Part shown: positions 1 to 10,734 of the stretch, one piece after another
Numbering within the stretch: position 1 is the stretch's first letter
How the letters are laid out: each line of letters starts with the position of its first letter
Source of the DNA: Apostichopus japonicus
Lineage: Eukaryota; Echinodermata; Holothuroidea; Aspidochirotida; Stichopodidae
DNA length: 64,000 nucleotides
Direction of reading: 5' to 3'
Assembly: GCF_037975245.1 (NCBI RefSeq)
Contig: NC_092580.1
Coordinates: 26,520,501-26,584,500, forward strand
The notes under the pieces: model-generated
What the model saw: only the letters and a program-made list of their open reading frames with translations
What the model was told of the DNA's origin: nothing
Database searches by the model: none
Position numbers and translations under genes: made by a program

Positions 1-430
1 TAAAGTAAATGAACAACGGCAAATTGAATGGGAAATTATAAACAATGGAAATTTCTTTGTTCTTTTTCAAGTTTCCTATGTAATGTAGATGCATGAAAAA
101 TTAGTATGTTCAGCACCAAAGATAGGTAACCATTTTTTGCCAATTTTTGTTTATCAAATTCAAGGCAATCTTACGGGCCTTAGTATTCATAGATACAAAT
201 TATAATCAATTTCAGTCTTAATACCAAGTTTACCCCAAAAAGAGTCTAAGTTTGATTAATCACTCAGTTCCAGTTCACGTACGCCTTCTTTTCTATGTCA
301 CATGTATTACAATGTTAGAAGTCTGTGTATTGTAGTTTGACTTTCAGTTTATTATTTCTATGGTTCCTCCAAAGGAGGTATAAGAGACATAAATGCAACA
401 ATAAACGGGATAATACAATAAAGTGATACA
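1..430 (-). repeat. 5' flank of a further array gene copy (gene lies off the left edge)
   Basis: This stretch matches the 5' flanks of genes A (37376-37800) and C (59990-60205 and 62354-62520), in the same order. Shared landmarks are the AAAGTAAATGAACAACGG block, the TTACGGGCCTTAGTATTCAT block and the CAGTTCACGTACGCC block. Because the genes run on the minus strand, the gene it belongs to would lie before position 1. The segment holding the non-coding first exon is missing: after CAGTCTTA the sequence jumps to unrelated DNA and rejoins the flank at about 290. So this copy seems to have lost its normal first exon and promoter. The call rests on direct comparison of the copies; the fate of the off-window gene is unknown. 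Confidence 0.7.
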
Positions 431-965
431 GATGACAATCACAAGAGAGATACGAGACAAACAGGATTGCAAACATTTATTCAATATTGCACAGAGCAGT
501 ACTGACATGATGGTACCACCACTAAAGTAGAGTTGGCAATGCGGGAGGAAGGTTTCTATTATCTTAGTTCAAAATTGTGATTTAGTATAGAATACCCCAC
601 AACAGAGTACAGTCTATTTTGCGCCTAGTGTGCCATTCTGAAATCGACATATGTCGAAATAAATTGCCATTTGTCGGTTTCTCGTGCTATGATTATATGT
701 GCAATTATATGTGCATTTTCATAGGCCCAGAACCCAAACAATTGAAATTAGAATAGCTAAGCGTTACGTTGACAACGATCTTTTCAGTAAAATTTGCATA
801 AATGTCAAAATTAGACACCATGACAAAGGAAGAACCAGTATTATCTTGATATCCATTTTAATTGGTTGTGTAAGTATCATCTTTGCGAGCCTAGGATGAC
901 CTTTCCGGACAGCTTTACTTTTGTCAATATCAATGCCAATGCCAACATAGTCTCATAGGTAGGCT

Positions 966-1037
<72 letters not shown>

Positions 1038-2190
1038 TGCACATGGGCTATATTGATTTCTTACAATCTGAGCACTACAAAAAACATGGGACAATGATCG
1101 TCCAATGAGAGCTCGAGAAATTTCATTTCCCTGTAAAGAACAAGTAGCCACTGTGGAAGGGGGCGATAAAATCCAACGTTGCACATTTCGTCAACAAGGT
1201 ATTTACTGTTCGATGTTTCAGCAGATGTTCTGAAACTTGCTTGATGTGTTTACAAGTATATATCTTCCGTTCAATGTGTCATCATTAAATTATTTTCGTC
1301 TTATCAGTACGTCACTTGTTCATTGTGTATTCTGCCATAAACTTCCTACAAATCTCTCCAGACGATACCATGTATTTGGGACCTGCATGTAGCATTGGTT
1401 CCGTGGCTTGTAAAATGCAGATAAAGAGAATCTCTAGAGGTTCAGGTTTTGGAATGCAGTTTAGTGTATATCTATTTAAATTTTCTGTCATCTACATCGT
1501 GACATCTATAAAATCAGCTCAACATTTTCATTTCGCCTATACTCTTCCAACTTGGCCATGTACTATACGTTGGCCAAATATTTAAAGGTATGATATACTT
1601 GCCCAAGATAAGCAACATTTTCAAATATGATCATCTTTGGTCAAAATTCTTAAAGTTTTTTTGATATCACCCTGGAGGAAATCCCCACCCCCCGGGAAAT
1701 TAGAATGTCAAAGAAATATTTGGAGAGTAAAGACCTTCAGGAATGTACTTTTGACAACTTCTAGCAATTATAGCAATATACACAATTTGTGGCCTATAAA
1801 GGCTTCCTTTAAGATTCTTCGTAATTATATCAACAGCCAGCGTATTCAGCTTAAAATAAATATACACAATATGATATCTGAGGGAAAATAAAGCATTGTA
1901 CCTTATTAAGTATGCAGAACCATCATACATGCTGCCTTAGACCTACATGTACACTTCGACGTATAATGATTATGCAAAGGGTGACTTTTATAAATAGGTA
2001 CAACGTTCCAATATACGGAGGAACCCGTGTGTTTCATGGACTAAACGATGGGTTGAAAGTCATCCTCACGCACTAATGAAATATTGATTTGAATAAATCT
2101 GTCAGTTTATTTAGTTCCTTGTACAATTGAACTTTCATGTACTTACCAGTCAGCCTTTATCATTTATTTCATCAACAAGGAACGTTTAAT
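431..2190. other. Intergenic, no gene seen
   Basis: No reading frame here looks coding and I recognise no element beyond a (TA)n tract at about 969-1034. Short open frames have no domain-like composition. Confidence 0.5.
969..1034. repeat. (TA)n microsatellite
   Basis: Uninterrupted alternating TA of about 66 bp. It is one of many such tracts in the window. Confidence 0.95.
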
Positions 2191-2296
2191 ATTGTTTTAA
2201 TAAAGGCCTACTTTAGTCTGCGTTTCCTTTTGAGAAGGAAGTGAACAGTTATTAAACTCACTGTTGATTTTACTTTTTAGTTTTGCTTGTTATCAC
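2191..2296. repeat. 105-bp dispersed repeat, copy 1
   Basis: Starts ATTGTTTTAATAAAGGCCTA and is matched over about 105 bp by 3162-3266, in direct orientation and about 970 bp away. Unknown family. Confidence 0.75.
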
Positions 2297-4150
2297 TTTT
2301 CTTCATTTCGATATGACGTGCAACCGATTGTAAACGCTAGAGTAGCTACATGCAAACATTATTCTCATTGGAGCCAGACAGCGCGCTGTATAAACAACGA
2401 AGAGTGCTGTTAAAACCTATCTCGTGTTACACAAAAATCACAAAATCACCGATGCGCTACATATATGACGGCTCAATGATTTTTTTGAAAACATATACAA
2501 TTTACACAACATTTCACCGAAAATTAAGGAACAAATTAATCTCTATTCAAACGCGGTTTTTGCTGTGATTCCTGTATGAACTGTATGGAGCGTGGGTTAT
2601 ATCGCCATGTGCATTTCCGAAGATGACTTCATGTTCTCTACTGTTCAAAGTATATTTGAAATATCCATCCTGAACGATTAAAATATCGTATTTCTGTCAA
2701 ACGCAACGTTAGCGTTCTCATATTTTGAATTGTTTGGAAAATTATTTATCGTTTTTAAGGTAACTTCTAAGGGCTACCAGACAATTCTTTTTAAGGGTTT
2801 TCATAATTATTTATATTATATAAAATATAAGATGGTTCAAAATGAAGATGGTTCCAAATAAAGTTGGTTCCGCATAGCGCTTATTTATCATTAGTAATCG
2901 TTGGAACACCTTCAACATCCAAAATTGGTTTCACATTCAGGGAGACATCATATAAGAGGGGTCGGGCAAGGTAAAACGTTCAGCTGAGGATATTATGCAT
3001 CGATAAGGAAGAATTGGATTTCCTGAACGCCCATCCATAATGGTTCATGCTCAAACCTTAATTAGTTACCTCTCCCTAACCTTGAAATCTAGCATTACAT
3101 GTCACTGATATTTTTACTCAGTGTGTGTTTAGAGATTTTTGTTTCGAGTTTAAAGTTATATATTGTTTTAATAAAGGCCTACGTTAGTCCTCGTTTCCTT
3201 TTTAGAAGGAAGTGAACAGTTCATAAACTCACAGCTGGGTTCACTTTGAGTTTTGTCTGTTATTGTATGCTTCGAGACTGCATGGTCCCACATTACGACT
3301 TTATTAATAATATTTAGTTTAGCCTCTGTTGAGCGTTCTACTCAAAATTTAACTTTGCTGTTTTCTTTTACACGATGCTTAAACTTATCATTATAGCTAT
3401 AAGAACATGAGTGAGTTCATTCCAACTTTGTGATGTTAAGTTAATAACGTTCAACCTATTTTTTAATTTTATCATATGTATTGTTTAATTTCTTATAGTA
3501 CTTTATAGAAATTCTTCTACAATTAATTAGCACCCGTTCGGTTGAAATTATCATGTATACATAATACAATATCAACCCTCTGTGGTGTGTTAATCCAAGG
3601 CAGTTTTACGAGCCTAGTATACACAAATAAGGGGGTGTTTGGGGTGTCTAACCCCCCCCCCCCCAACCTGGTAAAATTGGCGATAGTTGGAAAATTTGAG
3701 TACGGCAGTCGGAATTTTCGACTCTTTCACTCTAATTTACCTAGGTCCATTCATATATTCTTGTGAATGTGAAAGACCTAAAAATTGCAAAATTCGGTCA
3801 AACTTGACCTTCAATCAGTCACATTTACCATGTTTTCCTGGCCACTTTGAGAAATTGTATCTCGCGATCCTTATACTCCACCATTCAAGACTTCGTATGG
3901 TTATTAATACTCTAAAAACAAAAATGCCTAATAGAACTACTGTACAACGTTCGCCAGCTTCAATTCGAATTTTGCTTTTGGTTGGGTTGCCCATGTTCGC
4001 TAACAAGTTCAGGATGTATATTGTCTCTATGGTATAAATTAAAAATACCCAATTCTAATCTACGGAAGCTTAAAAGTGCCACCAACATAAGAAAACTTTG
4101 AACCATAAGAATTGTTTAGATAACAAGATAAAATTTTATCAAAAATCAGA
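2297..4150. other. Intergenic, no gene seen
   Basis: Apart from the second copy of the 105-bp repeat and a 14-bp-class poly-C run near 3650 nothing is recognisable. The open frames at 3687-4037 and on the opposite strand are mutual shadows with no recognisable domain. Confidence 0.45.
3162..3266. repeat. 105-bp dispersed repeat, copy 2
   Basis: Direct repeat of 2191-2296 with scattered substitutions, both ending in TTTTG(C/T)(T/C)TGTTAT. Unknown family. Confidence 0.75.
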
Positions 4151-4164
4151 AAAATGTTGGATTG

Positions 4165-4345
4165 CCCAGTTGCTTTAACTGAGCAATTGAACAATTTTCT
4201 GCAAATTAATTTTAAATTGACAACTTAACGTATCTCGTCAATTAAACATTTTTCTGCAAAATTTTCAATTGTTCACTTCATTCCAACTGAGCAATTGACC
4301 ATTTTGCTGCAAAATGTTTAATTGTTCACTTCATTCCAATGGGAT
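4165..4345. repeat. Short degenerate tandem repeats
   Basis: The phrases CTGAGCAATTGA, TTTTCTGCAAAAT and CAATTGTTCACTTCATTCCA recur two or three times within 180 bp. This indicates a small degenerate tandem array. No coding potential. Confidence 0.5.
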
Positions 4346-4551
4346 CTTCTGTTGGCTGATGATGAAACTGTTTTAAATCTTTATAGGTCAAAACTAAACC
4401 CTAACAGCATTTACTATCAAGAAGGTATGTTTGGTAATGTATGATGTCATCAGGGCAATTGAGCTGAAAATGTCTTTGTTTCGCTCTATAATATATCAAT
4501 CATATTTGTACAAAAGAGTCGCATTTTGCTGATTTCTTTTGTAACTATAGA

Positions 4552-5185
4552 CAGGCGCGTATCCAGGATTTTCTAACCCGGGGGGCGCGAATTACTATCT
4601 AAGCGGAGCGCCACTATCGCTTGGCGCGGAGCGTACAAGAAAATTTCTGGTTTTGATACCCCCCAGATCACCGGAAATGGCACTTCTCGGGCTTGAAAAT
4701 GACCAACCAGATGTACACTTTTGCCTGAGAACCAAGTATTTCCCAAAAGTTTTTTTTTTCATCCATTTTTCCATCATCAGTCACACATCATGTTCGACCT
4801 CATTGCATGTCCTATGGATCATTGCTTTTGTAGGTGATTCTACGTCACGGCCCACAATATCCGAAAGCCCCACTTTTCAAGGTTTTAAGCCCATTATGTG
4901 TTGAGAATTTGAAAATTCCCATTTCTCGTGAATAAAAATCACTTCAAAACATACCCATAATGTTGCACAAAATTCTATCTATGGACAACCAATATAGAAA
5001 AACCTCCTTGAACCCCTAATAGACAGGTCAAAATTGCACGAGTAGAGGAAATTATGATGAAGAATGTTGGTGAGGAAATTTTGGAAAATTCCGACACAGT
5101 TAATTTATTGGTGTAGAAATATTAAAACCTCTTATAATGGCTATTATAAAACTTGGTTGAAGGAAATGACAAATACCAGATATTT
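4552..5185 (+). mobile_element. Non-autonomous hAT-like dispersed repeat, plus-orientation copy
   Basis: Begins CAGGCGCGTATCCAGG. It carries a core (about 4598-4760) with the phrases ATCTAAGCGGAGCGCCAC and GGCGCGGAGCGTACAAGAAA, which recurs at 5805-5905 (plus) and, inverted, at 10360-10470 and 12148-12320. The distal part (about 4780-5170) matches 9850-10640 in inverse orientation, which defines one repeat family. CAGG...GCGTA ends with G-rich flanks are typical of hAT non-autonomous elements, but no transposase is present and a clear 8-bp target duplication was not found. Class is therefore inferred. Confidence 0.55.
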
Positions 5186-5220
5186 CCGATATCAGGTATA
5201 TCGAAACCGAACACTACACA

Positions 5221-5657
5221 CATAGGCGTAGGTCCCGTAGGAGGCGGGCTGCAGCCCCCCCCCCCCCCCCCTTCCCGCAACCAAATTTTTTTCGGGCACC
5301 TACTGAAAGAAAAATAAATAGCAATGAATAGCTTAAAAATGATCTCCTTGGTAATTAAAATAAAGTTCTAAGCTTGGCCGACATTACTACTGTAAAAGAG
5401 AGTTTTGACATAAATGGATCTGTATGCTTTTTCTCCATCTACATAAGACATTTGGTTGTTTACATTAGCATCCGGCGGTATACTGTGCAACTTTCACGGA
5501 CCTTAAGGCACACGATGCCATGCAATGTAATGACCGATGCTTGCTTATATGATATTGGCATCGATATGTTGAACGCGCTCAAAGCGCGCGAAAAATTTTG
5601 GCTTTTTTTTCGGGCAAGTCGTTACAGCCTCAATCCAATTTGGCTCCTACGCCTTTG
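5221..5657. mobile_element. hAT-type MITE with 8-bp target duplication
   Basis: The left end CATAGGCGTAGG is mirrored by the right end CCTACGCCTTTG, giving a 12-bp terminal inverted repeat with one mismatch. Both sides are flanked by ACTACACA (5213-5220 and 5658-5665), a perfect 8-bp target-site duplication, which is the hAT signature. The 437-bp interior has a poly-C run near 5254 and no transposase, so it is a non-autonomous element. It inserted beside the repeat that begins at 4552. Confidence 0.8.
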
Positions 5658-5754
5658 ACTACACACATAGACAGGTTTTGAGGCTGTTCATCGTGGAACA
5701 TGCATTTCAATGCTCACTGATATGATGTTATATCTGCTCTTTGCTTTACAAATT

Positions 5755-6010
5755 CGAACAGGCGTGTAGCGAGTAATTGCCAAGGGAGGGGCGAAGCCTG
5801 TAGGCAAACTATCTAAGCGAAGCGCCACCATGAGTTGGCGCGAAGCGTACAAGAAAAATTTTGGCCGAAAATGCCTCCCAGATCGCTGGAAATGACACTT
5901 CCCAGGCCTTGTAAGTTGCATCTAAGCATTGTCTATTTTGAAATTACTAGCGATGTCGTAAAGAAAATTTGCTCGGGGGGGGGGGGCGGTCGCCCCCTTC
6001 CCGAAATGCG
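5755..6010 (+). repeat. Copy of the hAT-like repeat core
   Basis: Contains the ATCTAAGCGAAGCGCCACC and GGCGCGAAGCGTACAAGAAA phrases shared with 4598-4700, followed by the CCCAGATCGCTGGAAATGAC block and a poly-G run near 5977. A truncated or rearranged family member. No gene. Confidence 0.6.
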
Positions 6011-6295
6011 TCATGTTCCCCGACGACTCGGTCGAGTTCAAAACCAGCCACAGTTGGGTCCATATAGCACAATTGTACAATTGTTAAGGCGTCCATACAC
6101 ACACACGCGTTATGATAGACCATATATAGTATTTATATAGATACATTAGTGAGAGAGGAAAAATGGAAACGTCAAAAATGAAGTTGTCGGTGTAATAGGT
6201 AGGGTGAGACGCACACCCCCTCCGTAATCCTTGATCTGTCACTGGCTACCCTGTGTATATAATTGGGATCAGCGCTTTAACTATGACTGTTCCTC

Positions 6296-6490
6296 TTTCT
6301 CTTCCCGAGGTCTTGGCTATCTTCTACTCCCTCCTTTTCTGCTTTTTCTCTCTTTTTTCTTTTTCTTTCCCTTCCTTTCTCTCCTCCTTTTCTTTTTTCC
6401 CCTCCTTTTCCCTTTTTTCTTCTCTTTTTTTCTCTCCTCTTTTCCTTACCCGGGGGGCGCGCGCCCCCAACCCCCCCTGGATACGCACTT
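6296..6490. repeat. Polypyrimidine tract and C/G-rich repeat end
   Basis: About 150 bp of irregular C/T on the plus strand, followed by a CCCGGGGGGCGCGCGCCC block and CCTGGATACGCACTTG. The latter is close to the inverse of the repeat end at 4552. Open frames across it on both strands are low-complexity artefacts. Confidence 0.6.
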
Positions 6491-6817
6491 GATAGAACAT
6501 TACATTGACATCTAACCAAACTTTCAACTGTATCAGGTTTCAAAGATACATCAGCAACAATAATGCGACAGTCTAAGTAGAGAGTCTGAAGAATATCTGC
6601 CCAGATGAAACCACAGACCATCACCAATTGAAATCAACTTTACTGGAGTAAGGAAATGTTTAGCCAATGTAAACCGTGTATACATATTTAGGGATACTAT
6701 TGGATATAAGGTTGTTGTACATTGTGTGCGGGGACTTATTTGGATTCCAAAAATAGTAAAAGTGTTTGCGAAAGAAATACATCTATATAAAAGATTATCA
6801 GATTATCAAGACATTTG
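6491..6817. other. Intergenic, no gene seen
   Basis: No recognisable coding sequence or repeat. Confidence 0.4.
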
Positions 6818-7138
6818 TATGTATGTATGTATGTATGTATGTATGTATGGGTGTATGCGTGTGTATGTATGCGTACGTGTATGTGTGTATGCGTGTATGT
6901 ATGGGTGTATGTATATGTATGTATATTAGATCCTCCTGCAAGCAGGAACTCGCGAAGAAGCCTCATTGGCTTATCAAAGCCTCTTACAGTCTCTTACATT
7001 CATTTTTAACGTCCATGATTATGAATTGTTAATTGTCAACAACTCTGTAACTGGACGACATACATTAATCTGGAAGTGGCTCGAACCAGGGACCTTATGA
7101 TTGAAAGGCACCGGCGTTAACCACTGAGCTAACACTCC
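6818..7138 (-). mobile_element. tRNA-derived SINE, copy 1
   Basis: On the minus strand the element starts GGAGTGTTAGCTCAGTGG at 7138. The RNA polymerase III A-box TAGCTCAGTGG and B-box GGTTCGAGCC have the spacing of a tRNA. A roughly 150-bp unrelated body follows, then a (CATA)n tail (6818-6930 seen from plus as TATG repeats). A second copy is at 38248-38498; this one lacks an 18-bp block of that copy (GCAAGCTGACCGAAGTCA in plus orientation). It lies 22 bp past the stop codon of pseudogene B, so it sits in or next to that gene's 3' untranslated region. It is not a functional tRNA gene because the acceptor stem no longer pairs well. Confidence 0.8.
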
Positions 7139-7160
7139 GCAATCTATTTGTCTTTAGATT

Positions 7161-7429
7161 CTAATGAAGAAAAGTAGCTTTGATTGTTAAAATGAACGAT
7201 GGCAGAAGGAAAGCGACTGAACCGAAAGCCAAATTCATAGCGCTGTTGCAGAGATTTTCTCCACATATGCAGGCCTCGACACTTTCTACGGTGACTCCCA
7301 TTGCTTCCGTGTCCATGATCTGTTGGTTTAATTAAGGATTCTGAGCGGCCAATTCGTCCTTATCAATACAACCGTTACTTCCTGAACTGCAAGTTTCAAA
7401 GGTGTATTGCACTTCAAACTGACCTTGAT
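7161..7429 (-). pseudogene. Gene B last exon (nonsense codon at 7332-7334)
   Basis: Starts after a TAG acceptor with ATCAAGG, as in A and C, and is 269 nt to the ancestral stop (7161-7163). Encodes a domain end C-x-C-x4-C-N followed by a hydrophobic tail, but the frame is cut by TAA at 7334-7332. Confidence 0.75.
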
Positions 7430-7957
7430 CTACTTTTTAGAATACGTATAAGGTGTATTCAATTATATACAATTCATTTCTAGCTTCGAGATTGACTCTT
7501 AGATACAAATGATGAAAGAAGCGACACAGCTACGTGGAATATATCCATGAGCCCAATCAAAGATGGTATCCAATATTTAGTACAACATGTATCAATACAA
7601 ACATTAATTACTTTTTGAAAAAATTAGGTGAAAAGTAGAAATACATGTATAGTTGCATCACAAATAAAGAAATACCTACACCATTTTGTTAAGAAATACA
7701 AGCTTGGCTAGTAGCAGTGCTTATTTCCGGACAGTCTGAAACATATCAGAATTCATTTTCGGCCTTAAGATATCCTGTACACAGAGCATTCCAGATCCGA
7801 CATTTAGAATACTTTAAAGATCAATATATGACATATTGTTATAGCTGTTGGAACACACCCTGCACTCACATTTTGCTGAACTATACCGCATCGCCACTAA
7901 CAAGTATCCACAAAGTCATACTTTTAATGTTAAATACAATATATAGGACACACTTAC

Positions 7958-8113
7958 AGCTGTTGGTAACGCTGAATTTGACACTTTTGTCAGGACAGGT
8001 GACTTGCTGCCTTGGTTGCGCAACACTATCGAACGAGTCGCAGACAGTGTCGTAGATCGCATCGTGAGCTCCACATTGAAACGTGGTGGCTTCGTAACAT
8101 TGCAATGCACTAG
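7958..8113 (-). CDS. Gene B exon with first half of the Cys-rich domain
   Basis: 156 nt, open, between a TCTTCAG acceptor and a GTAAGTGT donor, phase 1 on both sides. Encodes LQCYEATTFQCG and VCDSFDSVAQP; four cysteines are kept and the fifth is lost. Confidence 0.75.
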
Positions 8114-8855
8114 CTGAAGATGACAATAGACAAACAAAACGAAAAACTCGATACAGGATCACTAAAATAGACGCCCAAGCGGGTACGTTTATCATATTAA
8201 ACTGATGCTTTTAATTAAAATCTGCTTGGAATGTACATCATATATATTTCTGAAGTTTCCCTCGTTGTTAGTCTCTTAATTGGAAATTTAAATAAACTTT
8301 TAAACTATAAAATAATTGAATTCTGGTGTCACGGTATAGTTAGGCTACTGCGTGAATCTATGTTATAATAGGGAATTGTGTCCAGTGTTGCAGTTCGTAT
8401 GGTTGAAGAAAAACATTGTTTTGTTTCTTTACAGATTGGACCGTCATATAAACGTGATCATTTGTTTTATCCATGCGTTCAATACAAGGAGAAAATTAGG
8501 AAGGATTAAAGTCATATACTTGGAAATTTGGGGAATATGTATGTTTCTCAAGACTCATGAATCTCCAGAGACAGTTGGCGGACAGAAAAGAAATGGGTGA
8601 GCTTCTATCTGTCCACAGAATATTCACGACGATCCGTATTAAGTCCAGGGTCTTGTAAAATTGGGATCTCGAACCCCTGAACCTCACCCTATAGGGTCCG
8701 TAAAACGGCTTCATCTTGACTCTGTGTCGTCTCGGACACGAAAATACAGGATCATTTTAATCGGTTTTACGGAAATTGATTAAATCCATGGGAATATAAA
8801 CATTTACCAGTGCCACTTGTTTTAAAAAGCATAACATTGATAAAAGCACACTGAC

Positions 8856-8915
8856 TGGTTAAGATAAGACCACAGATGGTTGAAAGTGTGAACAGCATCG
8901 TTGTCATCTTCATCT
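8856..8915 (-). CDS. Gene B signal-peptide exon
   Basis: Acceptor TCTCTAG at the upstream side, ATG at 8913, donor GTCAGTGT. The 19 complete codons encode a hydrophobic signal sequence. Three ATGs (8913, 8907, 8898) are in frame; the first is chosen because it lies two bases after the acceptor, as the start in A and C lies six bases after. Confidence 0.7.
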
Positions 8916-9786
8916 CTAGAGAAAAAGAAATAATGCGCAACTTAATTTATCTCTGTTAAGTTCTCGGATAGCCAATTACCATGGTATTGATTAATACTGA
9001 AAGGTCAGTGTGATGATTACTTCATAATGACGTCATCAAGGTTTTGACACAACATAGCTGGTGGTGTATATGTCATTTTCAACTTTAATATCCCATAACC
9101 TACCCCATCCTTTCGTATTTTGACATATTTTTTCATTCGCTTTCATGCATGTATATCGATCGCGTGTGCAGGGACTTGGACTTTATAATGATTTCACCTC
9201 ATTTTGTCTCGAAAGAAAACTTGTTCCTTGTTTCCCAATTTCCACATTAGATATTGCAGTGCTAGTATGCATTGTTTCCTTGAGGGGGGGGGGGGGGGGG
9301 TTATGGAGTGATGTGTATACGCAAATAAGATAATACAATAAGAGTTATAAAGGGTACTAAATATCAGGCTGCATCAGTCCAATCGAATTTCTGCAAAGTG
9401 CCCTTCGACGTTGGTGCCCCCCCCAGATTAAAAGTGCTTCCGCCGCCCTTGTACGGTAGTATCTAATATCCCCCCCCCCGAATATTTGGTGGCATAATTT
9501 TTTTGTGTGGCTATGAATAGAAAATAATGCGTGAGATTATTTATCCAAATCATATTTGGCGGTGGCTAAAACTTCATCCAACACATGCTGCATGAGGTAA
9601 ATGACTCTCCGTGGTCGTTTCTGTGACCTGTGACCGTATGGCATATTGTCACTCATGATTATTATCATAATGTCTGTACATCTCTTATGTATGAGTGTAA
9701 GTACGTATAATCATATATATGATCCACATCGATATGGGTTCACTGGGTTTCCATTTGGCCTGTTTCCTACAAGATTTCTAACCCCA
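8916..9786. other. Upstream of gene B, no gene seen
   Basis: No match to the 5' non-coding exon of A or C was found. Homopolymer runs of G (about 9283-9300) and C (about 9469) occur. Confidence 0.4.
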
Positions 9787-10640
9787 GGCGCGTAGCCAAG
9801 GGGGGGGGGGGCGAAGGGTGGAGACCGCCTCCCCTTCGAGCATATTTTTTTGGTAGTTTTTGATGATATCGAAGTTTTATAGTAGCCGTTATAAGAGGTT
9901 TTAATATTTGTACATCAATAAATTAACTGTGTCTGAATTTTCGAAAATTTCTTGACCAACATTCTTCATCATACTTTCCTCTACTCGTGCAATTTTGACC
10001 GGTCTGTTAGGGGTTGAAGGGGGTTTTTCTATATTGGTTGTCCATAGATGAAATTTTGTGCAACATTATGGGTATGTTTTGAAGTGAATTATTATTCAAA
10101 TTCTGAACAAACAATGGGCTTAAAACCTTGAAAAGTGGGGCTCAGTGGCGGAGCGTGCATAAAGTCAGGGGGCGGATGCCCCACCCCCCCCTGACGGACT
10201 CAAATGGACTGCTGGCGCCCTTTTCAGCTCTTTACCACTTTTTACTTATTCGCGATTATTGACTTTTTTTATTGCGCTCTCATCTACCTATTGACATTTT
10301 TCACATTTTGTTGGTGCAATTTGCCGATGACACCTATTTATTCTTCGTTTATCTGCAAATTAGCCAGGCCCGGAAAGGGTCATTTCCAGCGATCTAGGGA
10401 GTATCTTTACTCAAAAAATTTATGTGCGCTACGCGCCAATCTGTGGTGGCGCTCCGCTTAGATAGTGTCGAAAGCGCCCCTACAGACCATTCTCGACCCT
10501 CCTGACCAATACCCCTAGCTCCGCCACTGTTGGAGCTGACGGGTATTGTGGGGCGTTACGTAGAATTACCTACAAAAGTAATGATCCACAGGAGATGCGA
10601 TGAGGTCGAACATGATGTGTGACTGGTGACAATCTTGAAC
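9787..10640 (-). mobile_element. Non-autonomous hAT-like dispersed repeat, inverted copy
   Basis: Reverse-complement counterpart of 4780-5170. It shares, inverted, the blocks around ACCTTGAAAAGTGGGG, CCATAGATGAAATTTTGTGC and CTACTCGTGCAATTTTGACC. The outer end CAGGCGCGTAGCCAAGG at 9786-9802 resembles the 4552 end. A second MITE (10143-10529) is nested inside. Confidence 0.65.
10143..10529. mobile_element. Nested hAT-type MITE with verified empty site
   Basis: Ends CAGTGGCGGAGC and GCTCCGCCACTG are a perfect 12-bp inverted pair. The flanks GTGGGGCT (10135-10142) and TTGGAGCT (10530-10537) are an 8-bp target duplication with two differences. The host repeat copy at 4850-4885, read in reverse, carries the uninterrupted sequence, so it is the empty site. 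The interior includes the family core inverted (10360-10470). No transposase. Confidence 0.8.
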
Positions 10641-10734
10641 CAGAATGAAAATATTTCATGGTTTCTTGCTGCTGTTCATTAGTTCCATTCATAGGGAAAT
10701 TTCTAACAAAGCCCTAATACAACAACAGCAATTT

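Larger units (their letters stand above)
7161..8915 (-). pseudogene. Gene B: diverged Ly6-like array member with an in-frame stop
   Basis: Three minus-strand exons mirror genes A and C exactly in size and phase: 8856-8913 (signal peptide, 58 nt), 7958-8113 (156 nt) and 7161-7429 (269 nt). The predicted signal peptide (MKMTTMLFTLSTICGLILT) leads to a mature start near LQCYEA, a typical Ly6-class N-terminus. The last exon would end EACICGENLCNSA plus a hydrophobic tail. Two defects are visible. A TAA at 7334-7332 replaces the GAA of the other copies, ending the frame at codon 104 of 161. The fifth cysteine (KCG in A and C) is replaced by KSV. The acceptor before the last exon has a purine-rich tract (AAAAAGTAG), unlike the good tract in A and C. 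A single-base assembly error at the stop is possible, but the other changes also point to decay. Confidence 0.75.

Noticed and set aside
3640-3665. Homopolymer C/G runs (3650, 5254, 5977, 9283, 9800, 13962) as assembly gaps
   Set aside because: Several lie inside repeats of the hAT-like family that are naturally C/G-rich; their length may be inexact but they are not gaps.
4552-6491. One 1.9-kb element bounded by CAGGCGCGTATCCAGG and CCTGGATACGCACTTG
   Set aside because: The ends are inverted and similar, but the 8-bp flanks do not match (only an ATAGA near-match) and other repeats fill the interior, so two separate insertions are more likely.
7066-7138. Functional tRNA gene (also 38430-38498)
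   Set aside because: Box A and B are present, but the acceptor stem mispairs and the sequence runs into a SINE body with a CATA tail.
7717-8055. Plus-strand open frame over gene B exon 2
   Set aside because: It is the antisense shadow of a spliced exon with clean acceptor and donor on the minus strand.
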